Assembly: GCA_900473045.1 (NCBI GenBank)
Contig: UCKS01000037.1
Span: 1 to 64,000 of the forward strand
Direction of reading: 5' to 3'
DNA: 64,000 nucleotides
From: Hyphomicrobiales bacterium
GTDB taxonomy: Bacteria > Pseudomonadota > Alphaproteobacteria > Rhizobiales > Rhizobiaceae
Shown here: positions 43,083 to 52,561 of the stretch, piece by piece
How positions within the stretch are numbered: position 1 is the stretch's first letter
How the letters are laid out: each line of letters begins with the position of its first letter
Position numbers and translations under genes: made by a program
The notes under the pieces: generated by a model
The model's database searches: none
Told to the model about the DNA's origin: nothing
Seen by the model: the letters and a program-made list of their open reading frames with translations, nothing else

Positions 43083-44119
43083 AACGAGCCTCCTGTCCGG
43101 TTGACGCGGACGATCAGAAAAATCAGGTAGGGCGCACCCAGCGCGCCAGTCACCACGCCGACCGGATAGCGGCTCGGCAAGAGAAGCTGACCGGCATAAT
43201 CGCCGGCAAGCACGAGAATGGCTCCGACCAGCGCCGATGGCAGAAGCAGCGATCCACTGTTTCGCACGATGCGCGCCGCAATCGGCCCGGAGAGGAAAGC
43301 CACGAAGGCGATCGGTCCGGTGACTGCCGTTGCAGTCGCGATCATGCCGACGGCCGAGACAATGACTAGCATGCGGGTTCTGGCGACCCGGACCCCGAGA
43401 GCGGCGGCGGTATCGTCACCCAGTTGCAATGTTTCGAGATCGCGGGTGCGGCTGAGCAAGAGCCCGCCGAACACAGCCAGAGCGAGAAGAAGCGGCAGCG
43501 CCTGCGAAAGCTGCGCGCCGTTGACGCTGCCTGTCAGCCAGCGCATCGCCTCCTGCAGGCTCCATGCGGGCGCAGACGACAGGATGTAGGCGATCACGCT
43601 TTGCAGCATGGCCGATACGCCGATCCCGACGAGGATGAGGCGTGTTCCGGCAATACCGTTGCGGAACGACAGCCCGTAGACAAGCACGGCGACGCCCAGG
43701 CCTGCGGCAACGGCGAGGATCGAGACCATCGGCCCTGTAATCGACAGAACGACGATCGCGAATACGGCGGCGGCTCCGGCGCCCGAGGTAATGCCGATAA
43801 TGTCGGGGCTGGCCAGCGGATTGCGCAGCATGATCTGGAATGCAACGCCGCCCAGCCCGAAACACATGCCGGCAAGAATCGACAGGATAGCGCGCGGCAA
43901 GCGCAATTGGCCGACGGTAAAAGATGTGCCGGGCACGTCTTCTCCGAGCAGCAACCGGATGACGTCCAGGGGCGGCGCGAACGATTGCCCCACCGAAAGG
44001 GTGATCCCGAACACGGCGAGTACGAGGGCAAACAGCACGGCGAGCAGGACGGCGTGCCTGCCCGCGCGGCGGCGGCGGTTGGCGATAAGGACGTCGATTG
44101 TCGGTGAGAATACGCTCAC
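43079..44119 (-). CDS. Ferric-siderophore ABC permease (FecD-like)
   Basis: A 346-residue FecCD-family permease with about nine or ten helices. Family marks are 'LRLPRAILSILAGMCFGLGG', 'MLRNPLASPDIIGITSGAGA', 'RWLTGSVNG' and 'TAVTGPIAFVAFLSGPIAAR'. It starts at GTG 44119, overlapping the stop of the other permease (GTGA). The open frame extends to 44380 but that extension is antisense-like and lies inside the neighbouring permease. It forms a heterodimer with the product of 44116-45162. Confidence 0.9.
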   Translation of the reverse strand: MSVFSPTIDVLIANRRRRAGRHAVLLAVLFALVLAVFGITLSVGQSFAPPLDVIRLLLGEDVPGTSFTVGQLRLPRAILSILAGMCFGLGGVAFQIMLRNPLASPDIIGITSGAGAAAVFAIVVLSITGPMVSILAVAAGLGVAVLVYGLSFRNGIAGTRLILVGIGVSAMLQSVIAYILSSAPAWSLQEAMRWLTGSVNGAQLSQALPLLLALAVFGGLLLSRTRDLETLQLGDDTAAALGVRVARTRMLVIVSAVGMIATATAVTGPIAFVAFLSGPIAARIVRNSGSLLLPSALVGAILVLAGDYAGQLLLPSRYPVGVVTGALGAPYLIFLIVRVNRTGGSL

Positions 44120-45162
44120 AGTTCCCCCACCCGCTGGCGCCGGACGATCCAGATGAAGAACGGAGCCCCGATCAGCGCCGTGACGATCCCAACATCGATC
44201 TCGCCAGGCCGGGCGGCGATCCGCCCGAGGACATCGGCGCCGAGCAGCAGGCAAGCACCGCCCAAAGTGGAAAACGGCAGCAGCCAGCGATGATCGACGC
44301 CGATCAACGTCCGGCAAAGATGCGGCACCACCAGTCCCAGAAAGCCGATCGGCCCGCACACGGCGGTCGTCGCGCCGCACAGAAGGATGGCGCCGAGCGA
44401 GGCGACCGCGCGCGCTACGGCAACCCGCTCACCGAGACCGGCGGCCAGTTCGTCGCCCAGAGCCAGGGAATTCAGCTTTCGTGCAGACAAAAGGCTGATC
44501 GCGAACCCAACGGCAAGAAACGGCAGCACCGGAACAATCCGCCCGTATGTCGCGCCGCCGACGCCGCCGATCTGCCAGGACTGGATACCACCAGCAATAT
44601 CGCCCCGTGGCAGCACAACGGCGATGGTAAGGGACGCAAAGGCAATCGAGGCGGCGGCACCTGCCAGGGCCAGCTTGAGCGGCGTTGCGCCGCCTCTTCC
44701 AAGCGATCCAATCGCATAGACGAAGACAGCCGTGCACCCGGCGCCTGCGATCGCCGTCCAGATATATGCAAGAGCCGAGGACATTCCGAACCAGGCGACG
44801 CCGATGACGACAGCGAGAGAGGCGCCCATATTGACGCCGAGAATGCCGGGATCGGCAAGCGGATTGCGGGTAACACCCTGCATGATCGCGCCTGCAAGCC
44901 CCAGCGAGGCGCCCGCGAGTAAGGCGAGCACGGTGCGCGGGATGCGCAGCGCAATCGCCGCTTGCCCGATATTGTCCTGCGTGCCGCCAAGAGCCGCAGC
45001 GATATCGCTCCATTCAACGTTGCGGGTACCGACCGTGACCGATAGGGCGAGCAGGAGCGCCAGCACCGCGATGAGCACCGCCAGCCAAAGGCTTCTCACC
45101 CGGTTCGACCGGGTTGCGGACACCCAGCGGCGGTCCGATGTCTTGAGGATGCCAGTGGTCAT
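44116..45162 (-). CDS. Ferric-siderophore ABC permease (FecC-like)
   Basis: A 348-residue FecCD-family permease. After a short polar N-terminus a first helix ('LWLAVLIAVLALLLALSV') is followed by 'ALRIPRTVLALLAGASLGLA', 'GVTRNPLADPGILGVNMGAS', 'SWQIGGVGG' and 'TAVCGPIGFLGLVVPHLCRT'. The start at ATG 45162 overlaps the binding protein stop (ATGA). An upstream extension of 18 residues is rejected because it lies inside the binding-protein gene. With its partner it forms the inner-membrane channel. Confidence 0.9.
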   Translation of the reverse strand: MTTGILKTSDRRWVSATRSNRVRSLWLAVLIAVLALLLALSVTVGTRNVEWSDIAAALGGTQDNIGQAAIALRIPRTVLALLAGASLGLAGAIMQGVTRNPLADPGILGVNMGASLAVVIGVAWFGMSSALAYIWTAIAGAGCTAVFVYAIGSLGRGGATPLKLALAGAAASIAFASLTIAVVLPRGDIAGGIQSWQIGGVGGATYGRIVPVLPFLAVGFAISLLSARKLNSLALGDELAAGLGERVAVARAVASLGAILLCGATTAVCGPIGFLGLVVPHLCRTLIGVDHRWLLPFSTLGGACLLLGADVLGRIAARPGEIDVGIVTALIGAPFFIWIVRRQRVGEL

Positions 45163-46160
45163 TTCGCTTTCTTGGCCGCCTCGCTGAGAAGCGCCACATA
45201 GTCCTTCAGCACCCATCTGATCGAAAGCGGCGTCGGATTTGCCGCGTTTCCGACCGGATTGTTGCCGAGCATGACGAGAGACTGATGCGCGACCGCCGGC
45301 ATATGCGCGGTCAACGGGTTGGTCCTCAAAGACTCAAAAAGCGTCTGGTCGCCGTATGTCACCAGAATATCGACATCGTCGAACGCATCGATCTGTTCGG
45401 CACTGATCGAGCCCGCGAATTTTCCGGCTTGCGATGCCGCAAGGACGCTCTTTGGAGACGTCAGCCCCAGATCGGCGAAGAACTTCACCCGCGTGTCGTT
45501 GGTAGTGTAGAAATTGATGATGCTGAGATCCGATGCGCTCAGATGGGTGATGAACATCGCCGACTTGCCCTTCAGCTCGGGATGGCCGTCCAGCGTGTTC
45601 TTGATGTCGGCTTCGATGTCGGCAAGCAGCGCATCGCCCTCTGCCCGCATGCCCAATCCAGCACTGTTGAACCGGATCATCTCGCGCCAATCGGTCGACC
45701 ATGGTGCCTGCGGATAGGCAATGACCGGGGCGATCTGGCTCAACGTGTCGTAATCGGCCTGGCTGAGGCCGGAATAGGAGGCAAGGATGACGTCCGGACG
45801 GGTCGCCGCCACAGCCTCGAAATCGATGCCATCGCCCTCGTCGAACAGCACCGGCCTCTCGCCCTTGAGTTCGTCCAGCCGCTCAGTCACCCAGGGCAGG
45901 ATGCCATCTGCGTCATCGTCGCCAAAATTGGCGCGCGCCATGCCGACAGGAATGATACCGAGCGCCAAGGGCACCTCATGGTTCGCCCAGGCAACGGTTG
46001 CGATCCGCTCCGGTTTCTTCTGAATGACCGTCGTGCCGAAAGCATGCTTGATGCTGATCGGATAGGACTCGCTTTCTGCGGCCAGCGCGGATCCCTGCGT
46101 GACAATCCAGACACAGGCTACCAATACCTGTGCGCAGAGACGGAACAGTCTCATCGCCAT
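45159..46160 (-). CDS. Ferric-siderophore periplasmic binding protein
   Basis: A 333-residue FecB/FepB-type (class III) binding protein. The signal peptide ends near 'GSALA' (about residue 27); no lipobox is obvious. Landmarks include 'ISIKHAFGTTVIQKKPERIA', 'LGIIPVGMARANFG', 'DFEAVAATRPDVILASYSGL' and 'APVIAYPQAPWSTDW'. It is the first gene of the operon and is divergent from the TonB receptor gene, with a candidate iron-response box 22 bases from its start. Hydroxamate or catecholate specificity cannot be told from the sequence. Confidence 0.9.
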   Translation of the reverse strand: MAMRLFRLCAQVLVACVWIVTQGSALAAESESYPISIKHAFGTTVIQKKPERIATVAWANHEVPLALGIIPVGMARANFGDDDADGILPWVTERLDELKGERPVLFDEGDGIDFEAVAATRPDVILASYSGLSQADYDTLSQIAPVIAYPQAPWSTDWREMIRFNSAGLGMRAEGDALLADIEADIKNTLDGHPELKGKSAMFITHLSASDLSIINFYTTNDTRVKFFADLGLTSPKSVLAASQAGKFAGSISAEQIDAFDDVDILVTYGDQTLFESLRTNPLTAHMPAVAHQSLVMLGNNPVGNAANPTPLSIRWVLKDYVALLSEAAKKAK

Positions 46161-46181
46161 ACTCCATTCGACACTATAAGT

Positions 46182-46196
46182 TGACCTGAACTCTCA
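46182..46196. promoter_or_regulatory. Candidate RirA (IRO-type) iron-regulatory box
   Basis: TGA-CCTGAACTC-TCA fits the TGA-N9-TCA palindrome described for the rhizobial iron regulator RirA. It lies between the binding-protein operon and the divergent receptor gene, 22 bases before the former's start. The motif is short, so the position matters more than the match. Confidence 0.4.
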
Positions 46197-46461
46197 GCTT
46201 CAATGCGCGGCGTCAACGGCAAAGCAACAACGATGTGGAAACCGCGCATAGATTTCCGTGGGATCCTACAAAACCGGGGAATTGTACAATACTGGATCCA
46301 ATCACTCCAGTTAATAGATGCATCGGGGATGATGCCATTGAGCCGACACGACGCGGGCGGCTTGTTTCGCTTGTGACAGCCGGATGCGATGGTTATCGGC
46401 GCCCGAAAACCGTGTCGGCCCCGCCGATCAACAGCAGTCACGTCAGTTTGGATTTAAGAAA

Positions 46462-48594
46462 ATGGACATCGACAGAACAGGCGCCCGGTCACGGCAGGCC
46501 CCGATCCGCCATCGCAACGCGCTGCTTTTCGCCTGCACGGCACTTGTCACTCTGATACCAGTCTATTCGATTGCCCAGGACGCCAACGGCAGCGCCACAG
46601 CGCTGGAAACGCTCACTGTCCAGGCGGGGTCTGGCGCGGGCGTCCTGAACACGGATGACGACTCGCGCTCGATCGTTGCCACGGAAACGACCGGCGCCGG
46701 CAAGATCCCGACGGATATCCTGACGGCACCCGCCTCGGTCTCCGTCATCACCTCCAAGGAAATCCAGGAGCGCGCCGCCGATACCGTCGAGCAGGTCGTG
46801 CAGTACACGGCTGGCGTGACCACCGATTTCTACGGCTCGGACGACCGCTATGACTATTTCGACATTCGCGGCTTTACGCCATACACCTATCGCGACGGTC
46901 TGGCGATCGGCCGGACCTTTGCGGGTGTCCGCGAAGAACCCTACGCCTTCGAACGTATCGAGATCCTGAAGGGCGCCAGTTCCGCAGGTTTCGGCGCAGC
47001 CGAGCCGGGCGGATCGGTAAACTATGTCACGAAAACACCGAAGAAGGAGCGTTTCGGCGAAGTCTATGGCACCGGCGGCTCGTTTGCGCACAAAGAACTC
47101 GGCTTCGATTTCGGCGACAATTTTACCGAGGACGATACCTTGTCCTACCGTTTGACCGGCAAGTTCCAGCGGTCGGACGCCGAGTACGATTATTCGCAGG
47201 ATGACGAGAACTTCATCATGGGCGGCCTGACCTGGCGCCCGACCGACGCGACAAGCCTGACATTCGTCTTCGATCATCTCGACAAGGACGGGGTTCCCGG
47301 CAGCGGCGGCCACCCGCTCTCTACGGATTTCGACCGGGACACATTCTTCGGCGAACCAGATTATTATTTCAGCGAGACGAACCGCAACACATATAGCGTC
47401 CTGTTTGACCACGATTTCGGAAATGGCCTCAGCTTCCATTCCAACGCCCGCTACAGCAATTTGAATGACGGATTCGGCAGTGCCTATATTGGCAGCACGC
47501 CGACAGACGGCTCAACCGAAGCGGGCCGTTATTTCTTCGGCAATGATAAATCGACCGAGCAGTTCATCATTGACGCGCATCTGGTGTACGAGACGAATTT
47601 CAACGATGTGGAGAGCCGCACCCTTTTCGGAGCCGACTACAACAAATACCAGTCCGAAAGCGACAACTTCTATACATCAGCACCGCCGATCGACTGGGAA
47701 AACCCGATCTATTCCGGTGGCCCCGGTTCTCTGGTGCCTTATGCCAGCACTAACAACGACCAGAAAACCAACGGGCTTTATCTGCAGCAGGACTTGACCT
47801 TCTTCGACAAGCTTACAGTCAGCGTCGGGCTGCGCAACGACTGGCTCGATCTCAGCGAAACAAATCTTATCGCGGGCTCGACGGCCGCCGGTAATCACAG
47901 CGAGTTCACGAAGCGGTTCGGTGTCAGCTACAAGGTGACCGAGGAGCTGGTTCCCTATATCAGCTACGCCGAATCTGCGGCGCCGCCCGCCTCAGGCGCC
48001 GACCCGACGACCGGAAAGCAGTACGAAGCCGGGATCAAATACCGGCCGGAGGGTTTTTCGGCACTGATCACCGCTTCCATCTACGATCTGACCAAGGGCA
48101 ATATAACCGTCTTCGATCAGGTGACATACCTGCCGCAAACAGTGGACAAGGTCAGGCACCGTGGTTTCGAACTCGAGGCCAAGGCGGAAGTGACCAACAA
48201 TATCAATGTTATTGCGGCCTATAGCTATATCGACTCCAAAATCGATGAGCCCGGCGGCGACAATGATGGCAACCGCCTCATGCGCGTGCCCAAGCATCTG
48301 GCATCGGTCTGGGGCACCTACACATTGGAAGGCCAGGGCGCACGCGGCGACATGACATTCGGGGTCGGGGCCCGCTATACGGACTCCTATTTCACTGACA
48401 TCAGCAACACGACATCGTCGCAGAGCGCCGTCGTCTTCGATGCGGCCTTCACCTACAAGATCCAGGAAAACACCACATTTCAGCTAAACGTCAACAATGC
48501 GTTCGACGAAAAGCATGTGGCAAGCAAGGACAGCGGCGCGGTTTACTACAATCCCGGCCGCTCAGTTCTGGCCACGCTTCGCCAGACCTGGTGA
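46462..48594 (+). CDS. TonB-dependent siderophore receptor
   Basis: A 710-residue outer-membrane receptor. A signal peptide (about residues 10-37, 'LLFACTALVTLIPVYSIAQ') is followed by a TonB box-like 'LETLTVQA', the plug ('TAPASVSVITSKEIQERAAD', 'GVTTDFYGSDDRYDYFDIRG', 'RIEILKGASSAGFGAAEPGG') and a 22-strand barrel ending 'NPGRSVLATLRQTW', with the terminal aromatic residue. The pattern is that of ferrichrome/FoxA/FhuE-type hydroxamate receptors. I prefer ATG 46462 because it gives a typical signal; an upstream ATG at 46384 adds 26 polar residues. It feeds the divergent ABC operon, and the next gene is an AraC-type regulator probably sensing the siderophore. Confidence 0.9.
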   Translation: MDIDRTGARSRQAPIRHRNALLFACTALVTLIPVYSIAQDANGSATALETLTVQAGSGAGVLNTDDDSRSIVATETTGAGKIPTDILTAPASVSVITSKEIQERAADTVEQVVQYTAGVTTDFYGSDDRYDYFDIRGFTPYTYRDGLAIGRTFAGVREEPYAFERIEILKGASSAGFGAAEPGGSVNYVTKTPKKERFGEVYGTGGSFAHKELGFDFGDNFTEDDTLSYRLTGKFQRSDAEYDYSQDDENFIMGGLTWRPTDATSLTFVFDHLDKDGVPGSGGHPLSTDFDRDTFFGEPDYYFSETNRNTYSVLFDHDFGNGLSFHSNARYSNLNDGFGSAYIGSTPTDGSTEAGRYFFGNDKSTEQFIIDAHLVYETNFNDVESRTLFGADYNKYQSESDNFYTSAPPIDWENPIYSGGPGSLVPYASTNNDQKTNGLYLQQDLTFFDKLTVSVGLRNDWLDLSETNLIAGSTAAGNHSEFTKRFGVSYKVTEELVPYISYAESAAPPASGADPTTGKQYEAGIKYRPEGFSALITASIYDLTKGNITVFDQVTYLPQTVDKVRHRGFELEAKAEVTNNINVIAAYSYIDSKIDEPGGDNDGNRLMRVPKHLASVWGTYTLEGQGARGDMTFGVGARYTDSYFTDISNTTSSQSAVVFDAAFTYKIQENTTFQLNVNNAFDEKHVASKDSGAVYYNPGRSVLATLRQTW

Positions 48595-48633
48595 GATCTC
48601 TCTCCCACCCGCAAACAGCGCTGGCGGGAGATT

Positions 48634-49524
48634 TCAGCTCTGTTGCAGCTTGCGCCAAGCGGCGGGTGTTTCGCCGGCAATCTGCCGGAACACCCGTGTC
48701 AGATGCGCCTGATCGGAAAACCCGAGCTGTGCTGCAATGGTCGCCACCGGAAGATCGCCGTCTGCGAGCAGTTGTTTTGCCTGATCGATCCGCTTGGAAA
48801 GCTGCCATTGCAGCGGCGATTTTCCGGTTGTTTGCTTGAACACGCTGGCAAACCAGCTTTCGGAGAGGTCAACCGTTGCAGCCATGTCGGCAATGGTCAT
48901 GCGGTAATCGCCACGCTTCTCGATATGGGATTGCAGCTTGTTCATCTGCGCCTGGGTCAACCTGCCGGCGGCTCTCTCGCTGGTCTCTGCGGGAATATCC
49001 AGAAGGCCGGCAACAATGCTGCCCACGAGGCTTTCGGCATAGACGGCATGTTTCGACGGGTTTCTGATTTCGTCGGCGAGCAGTTTTGCCAGCGCTTCGA
49101 TCGCCGAAACATCCTGCAGTTCCACAGGGCGGCGTATCGCTGTCTGCGCTGCCGAACTGCCGACCGAGGGCATAAGATAACGGAGCGCCCGGTCCTTGTG
49201 CAGATGCAGATTGAGATGGCTGAAGCGATGCGCGCTCTTGCTGCTGGTCCACATCGGAACCCCGGCCGGCACATAGACGGCCCGCGCCATCGAGCGTGAA
49301 TTGCGGGTGAAATCGTCATTCCGGTCGGAAATTCGGACATTCGAAGACACGTCATTGAAGAAAAACATGATCCGTGGGTCGTCGGCCAGATAATAGCCGC
49401 TGGCACCCGCCTGGCTTTCCGCTTCCCACAGGACGCTGACCAGTCCATCCAACTGGCGCCACTGAACCGGTGCGGCGACCTGAATTCCTTCAGTCTTCCA
49501 GGACATGGAATGCCAGAAGCTCAT
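48634..49524 (-). CDS. AraC-family regulator of siderophore uptake
   Basis: About 296 residues from ATG 49524. The N-terminal effector domain has beta-rich motifs ('GYYLADDPRIMFFFNDVSSN', 'RAVYVPAGVPMW', 'FSHLNLHLHKDRALRYL'). The C-terminal double helix-turn-helix is complete: 'MTIADMAATVDLSESWFASV', 'FKQTTGKSPLQW' and 'VATIAAQLGFSDQAHLTRVF', 'RQIAGETPAAWR'. This is the PchR/YbtA-like arrangement beside a TonB receptor. A frame to 49566 begins at TTG and lacks support. It converges on the receptor gene with 39 bases between them and probably activates the uptake genes when its siderophore is bound. Confidence 0.8.
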   Translation of the reverse strand: MSFWHSMSWKTEGIQVAAPVQWRQLDGLVSVLWEAESQAGASGYYLADDPRIMFFFNDVSSNVRISDRNDDFTRNSRSMARAVYVPAGVPMWTSSKSAHRFSHLNLHLHKDRALRYLMPSVGSSAAQTAIRRPVELQDVSAIEALAKLLADEIRNPSKHAVYAESLVGSIVAGLLDIPAETSERAAGRLTQAQMNKLQSHIEKRGDYRMTIADMAATVDLSESWFASVFKQTTGKSPLQWQLSKRIDQAKQLLADGDLPVATIAAQLGFSDQAHLTRVFRQIAGETPAAWRKLQQS

Positions 49525-50130
49525 TAGTAGGTTGCCCGCCCTTTTAGGAGGCCGATGATATATCAAGGCCGACAGTTCAACGCACCGTTCTCACGCGTCA
49601 CGTTAAGTTGAGAGGATCTCTCATATTATTAGCGTGATGGCAAGTAAAGATAGTATGCGACCAGATTCAAACCCAAGGGTAATGCTCGGTCCCCCCTCGA
49701 CTGCTGAGATTACTTACCGCGGGAATTTTTGGCGGCATTGATCGGACACGATCGCCAGACAGTATCTGCAGAAACGCAATTATCTTACATCCGACCCGGA
49801 ACCTGAATAGTATGCCTTGAAGGGAGCTCAATCGCGTGGAATGAACCGCGAGATGTGTCGGAACGAGATAGCAGACGACCAAATGGTGCGCGGCAAGTAA
49901 ATCGACTTTGCGCTGACAAGCGCCATTTGCTTGGCCAGCCGCCGCCGCCTGCCAGCGTGCAACGCAACCCTCCACAGGTGGCGCTTCTCCGTGACGGTTG
50001 TTAGAGCCACTTCCAATAACGGACGGTTGTTAGAGCCACTTCCAATAACGACAAACTCTGACGTTGCAGTCAGACCGCAAGCTGTTCTATCTGCCGCAAC
50101 CTAACACGTCTTGTGTGAGAGAAGACCGTT
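49525..50130. other. Intergenic region with a tandem 29-base repeat
   Basis: No gene is supported. Two exact adjacent copies of a 29-base unit (49993-50021 and 50022-50050; unit begins GACGGTTGTTAGAGCC and ends AATAACG) lie about 80 bases before the end of the MalK-like gene. They may be a scar of replication slippage or a protein-binding site. Confidence 0.5.
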
Positions 50131-51201
50131 TCACGCCAGCACCAACCGCCTTTCCGTCTTTGCATCAAACAGATGCACTTTGCCGACATCTGGCGTTATG
50201 GCCAGTGTGTCGCCAGCGGCCAGCTCCAGCCTTTCTCGGACGGTAGCGATGAGATGGTCTGACCCAAACGAGGCTGTCACCTGGGTTTCGGCACCCGTGG
50301 GCTCGATGAGGAGCACGTCGGCCGTCACCGCGCCTTGACCGATGGCAAGATGCTCCGGCCGGATTCCATAGATGACTTCCGCTCCACGCTCCAGCGCTGC
50401 TCCGGCAGGCAATGGCAGTTCACCGCCGCCGTCGGCAATAAAGGCAAGGGGACCAATGGCGCTGATCTTTCCGCGAATGAGGTTCATTCCTGGCGATCCG
50501 ATGAACCCCGCGACGAAGAGGTTGGCGGGACGGTCGTAGAGGTCGAGCGGTGTGCCGATCTGCTCGACGAAGCCATCCCGCATCACCACGATCCGGTCGG
50601 CCATCGTCATCGCCTCGATCTGATCGTGGGTGACGTAGATGGTCGTCGTCTTCAGCCGCTGGTGCAACTGCTTAATCTCGGAGCGCATCTGAACCCGCAG
50701 CTTGGCGTCCAGGTTCGATAACGGTTCGTCAAACAGAAAAACCTGCGGATTTCTGACGATGGCGCGGCCCATGGCAACGCGCTGGCGCTGGCCGCCTGAC
50801 AGATTTCGCGGGTATCTGTCGAGCAAATGCTCAAGCCCCAGAATTCGCGCGGCGTCCAGGACCCGTTTCCTGGTCTCTTCCTTCGGCGCTTTTGCCAGTT
50901 TCAGCGAAAATCCCATATTCGCTTCGACCGTCAGATGTGGGTAAAGCGCGTAGGACTGGAAGACCATCGCAATATCGCGCTCCTTGGGGGCGACATTGTT
51001 GACGACCTTGCTACCGATCGAGACCGTTCCGCCGGAAATCTCCTCAAGCCCTGCAATCATGCGCAGCAATGTCGATTTTCCGCAGCCGGACGGGCCGACG
51101 AGAATAACGAATTCGCCGTCTTGGATATCAACATCCACTCCATGCAGAACTTCGAAATGACCGTAGCTCTTGCGGACATTCGTAACGCTTACTGACGCCA
51201 T
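50131..51201 (-). CDS. MalK/UgpC-like ABC ATPase for sugar uptake
   Basis: A 356-residue ATPase with a C-terminal regulatory/TOBE domain. Walker A 'GPSGCGKSTLLRMIAG', Q-loop 'MVFQSYALYPH', signature 'LSGGQRQRVAMGRAIV', Walker B 'VFLFDEPLSNLDAK' and switch 'IYVTHDQIEAMTMADR' are intact. The C-terminal domain contains 'IYGIRPEHLAIG'. Start at ATG 51201; the frame continues to 51369 within the aldolase gene. It is the last gene of the operon and energises the MalF/MalG-like permeases. Such ATPases can be shared among several sugar transporters. Confidence 0.9.
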   Translation of the reverse strand: MASVSVTNVRKSYGHFEVLHGVDVDIQDGEFVILVGPSGCGKSTLLRMIAGLEEISGGTVSIGSKVVNNVAPKERDIAMVFQSYALYPHLTVEANMGFSLKLAKAPKEETRKRVLDAARILGLEHLLDRYPRNLSGGQRQRVAMGRAIVRNPQVFLFDEPLSNLDAKLRVQMRSEIKQLHQRLKTTTIYVTHDQIEAMTMADRIVVMRDGFVEQIGTPLDLYDRPANLFVAGFIGSPGMNLIRGKISAIGPLAFIADGGGELPLPAGAALERGAEVIYGIRPEHLAIGQGAVTADVLLIEPTGAETQVTASFGSDHLIATVRERLELAAGDTLAITPDVGKVHLFDAKTERRLVLA

Positions 51202-51262
51202 AACTTTCTCCGGCTGTATCATCGTATGTTCGTGTATCCGGCAGCAAGCAGCCACCGTTCGT

Positions 51263-52561
51263 TTATCGGGCTGCCGTGGCATCAAAATAGAGCGCCAATG
51301 CCGCATCGATCGCGGCAAGGCAGAGGTCTCGCGGCCGGGGTGCGACACGCTTTTCCACGACGCCGGCATGAAGCCTTCCCAGATACTGACCGATCAGCGT
51401 TTCGGGAATGTCGCCGGTGAACCGGCCGAACAGGTCATCGACTGCAGCAGAGGCCTTGGCGTCCGGCCAATAGTAGCGGATCCGGTCGCTATAGCTGAAA
51501 TGCCGCTGCAGCAGCTCTTCGTCCGCTCCGCCGCTGTAATGGCCGGCCCAATTTGCAGGCTGCTCGACCATAAGCGCTTCCATGGTTGTCACAAGGTTGG
51601 CTTCACCGGCTCTCCGGTCGATCACATCGGCGATCGCGTCGAGACCGTATAGAGCTTCACGCAGCGCAAACGTCAGTCCCGGTCCGACCTTGAGGATGGC
51701 AAAGCCTCCATCGACAAGGGCAGATAGGGCGGCGGCGGGCTGGTAATCGGTGGAATGCGCTTCGAACAGCAGTCCGGGCATCTCTTCCAGCGCCGCAATC
51801 AGCTCGTGCGCCCGGTCCGGTTTGTAAAGCGCCACATTTGCGTTGCCGAATTCGACACCCGGTTGAACGACGATCCCGATGACACGCTCCATCGCCGAAG
51901 CCACCCCGGCTCGGGTGAACGCAGCTCGGTGAACAGCCAGCGTCTTCATAGCGGCATCCGCACGCGTGACTTCGATTTCGTCGAGCTCGTGCGTCGCTCC
52001 GCCGGGCGGCGGAACTTCGGTTCCGATGATATAGACGGGCGGACGCCGTCCCGAGCGAAGTGCTGCATCTTCTGCAGTTTTCGCCAGGCGGGCGGCCCGA
52101 GCCGAAGTCAATTCGTCTTCGAGCGCCAGAGGTTCGCCCGCGCAGCCCATCGAGGTATCGAGATGTATCTTCTCGAACCCGGCCTCGACATAGGCTGCAA
52201 CCATCGCCTCCGCCCGCACCATCGCGTCTTCTGCCGGAAGTTTCCTCCATGGATTGGGACCGAGATGGTCGCCGCCAAGAATGATGCGCTCAACAGGAAA
52301 ACCTATTTCGGCGGCTATGCCTTCGATAAACCTTCGAAAATCCGAGGGCTTCATCCCGGTATAGCCACCCTCCTGATTGACCTGATTGCAGGTCGCCTCA
52401 ATGAGCGCCACCTGATCCTCTGCAGCGGCGCGCCGGAGCGCTGCTTCTATGACAAGCGGATGCGCCGAGCAGACGGATGTGATGCCGCGCGGGAGAGGGA
52501 GACGTCTTGCGCCGAACAGCTTTTGAAGCGCTACTTCGCGATTGTCGTCGATCGCACTCAT
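51263..52561 (-). CDS. GatZ/KbaZ/AgaZ-family tagatose-bisphosphate aldolase subunit-like protein
   Basis: A 432-residue protein of the family usually called the non-catalytic subunit of class II tagatose-1,6-bisphosphate aldolase, though kinase-like roles have also been proposed for some members. Motifs: 'RGITSVCSAHPLVIEAALRR', 'EATCNQVNQEGGYTGMKPSD', 'ILGGDHLGPNPW', 'IHLDTSMGCAGEP', 'IIGTEVPPPGGA', 'EAHSTDYQP' and 'ILKVGPGLTFALREALYGL'. It overlaps the SIS gene (ATGA). No GatY-like catalytic subunit is encoded in the cluster, so the aldolase may lie elsewhere. Confidence 0.85.
   Translation of the reverse strand: MSAIDDNREVALQKLFGARRLPLPRGITSVCSAHPLVIEAALRRAAAEDQVALIEATCNQVNQEGGYTGMKPSDFRRFIEGIAAEIGFPVERIILGGDHLGPNPWRKLPAEDAMVRAEAMVAAYVEAGFEKIHLDTSMGCAGEPLALEDELTSARAARLAKTAEDAALRSGRRPPVYIIGTEVPPPGGATHELDEIEVTRADAAMKTLAVHRAAFTRAGVASAMERVIGIVVQPGVEFGNANVALYKPDRAHELIAALEEMPGLLFEAHSTDYQPAAALSALVDGGFAILKVGPGLTFALREALYGLDAIADVIDRRAGEANLVTTMEALMVEQPANWAGHYSGGADEELLQRHFSYSDRIRYYWPDAKASAAVDDLFGRFTGDIPETLIGQYLGRLHAGVVEKRVAPRPRDLCLAAIDAALALYFDATAAR

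Noticed and set aside
44120-44380. 87-codon extension of the FecD-like permease frame
   Set aside because: It overlaps the FecC-like gene and has no start signal. The GTG at 44119 overlaps the upstream stop as in the other gene pairs of the operon.
46489-47439. 316-codon frame antisense to the TonB receptor
   Set aside because: Shadow of the receptor coding sequence; no family pattern.
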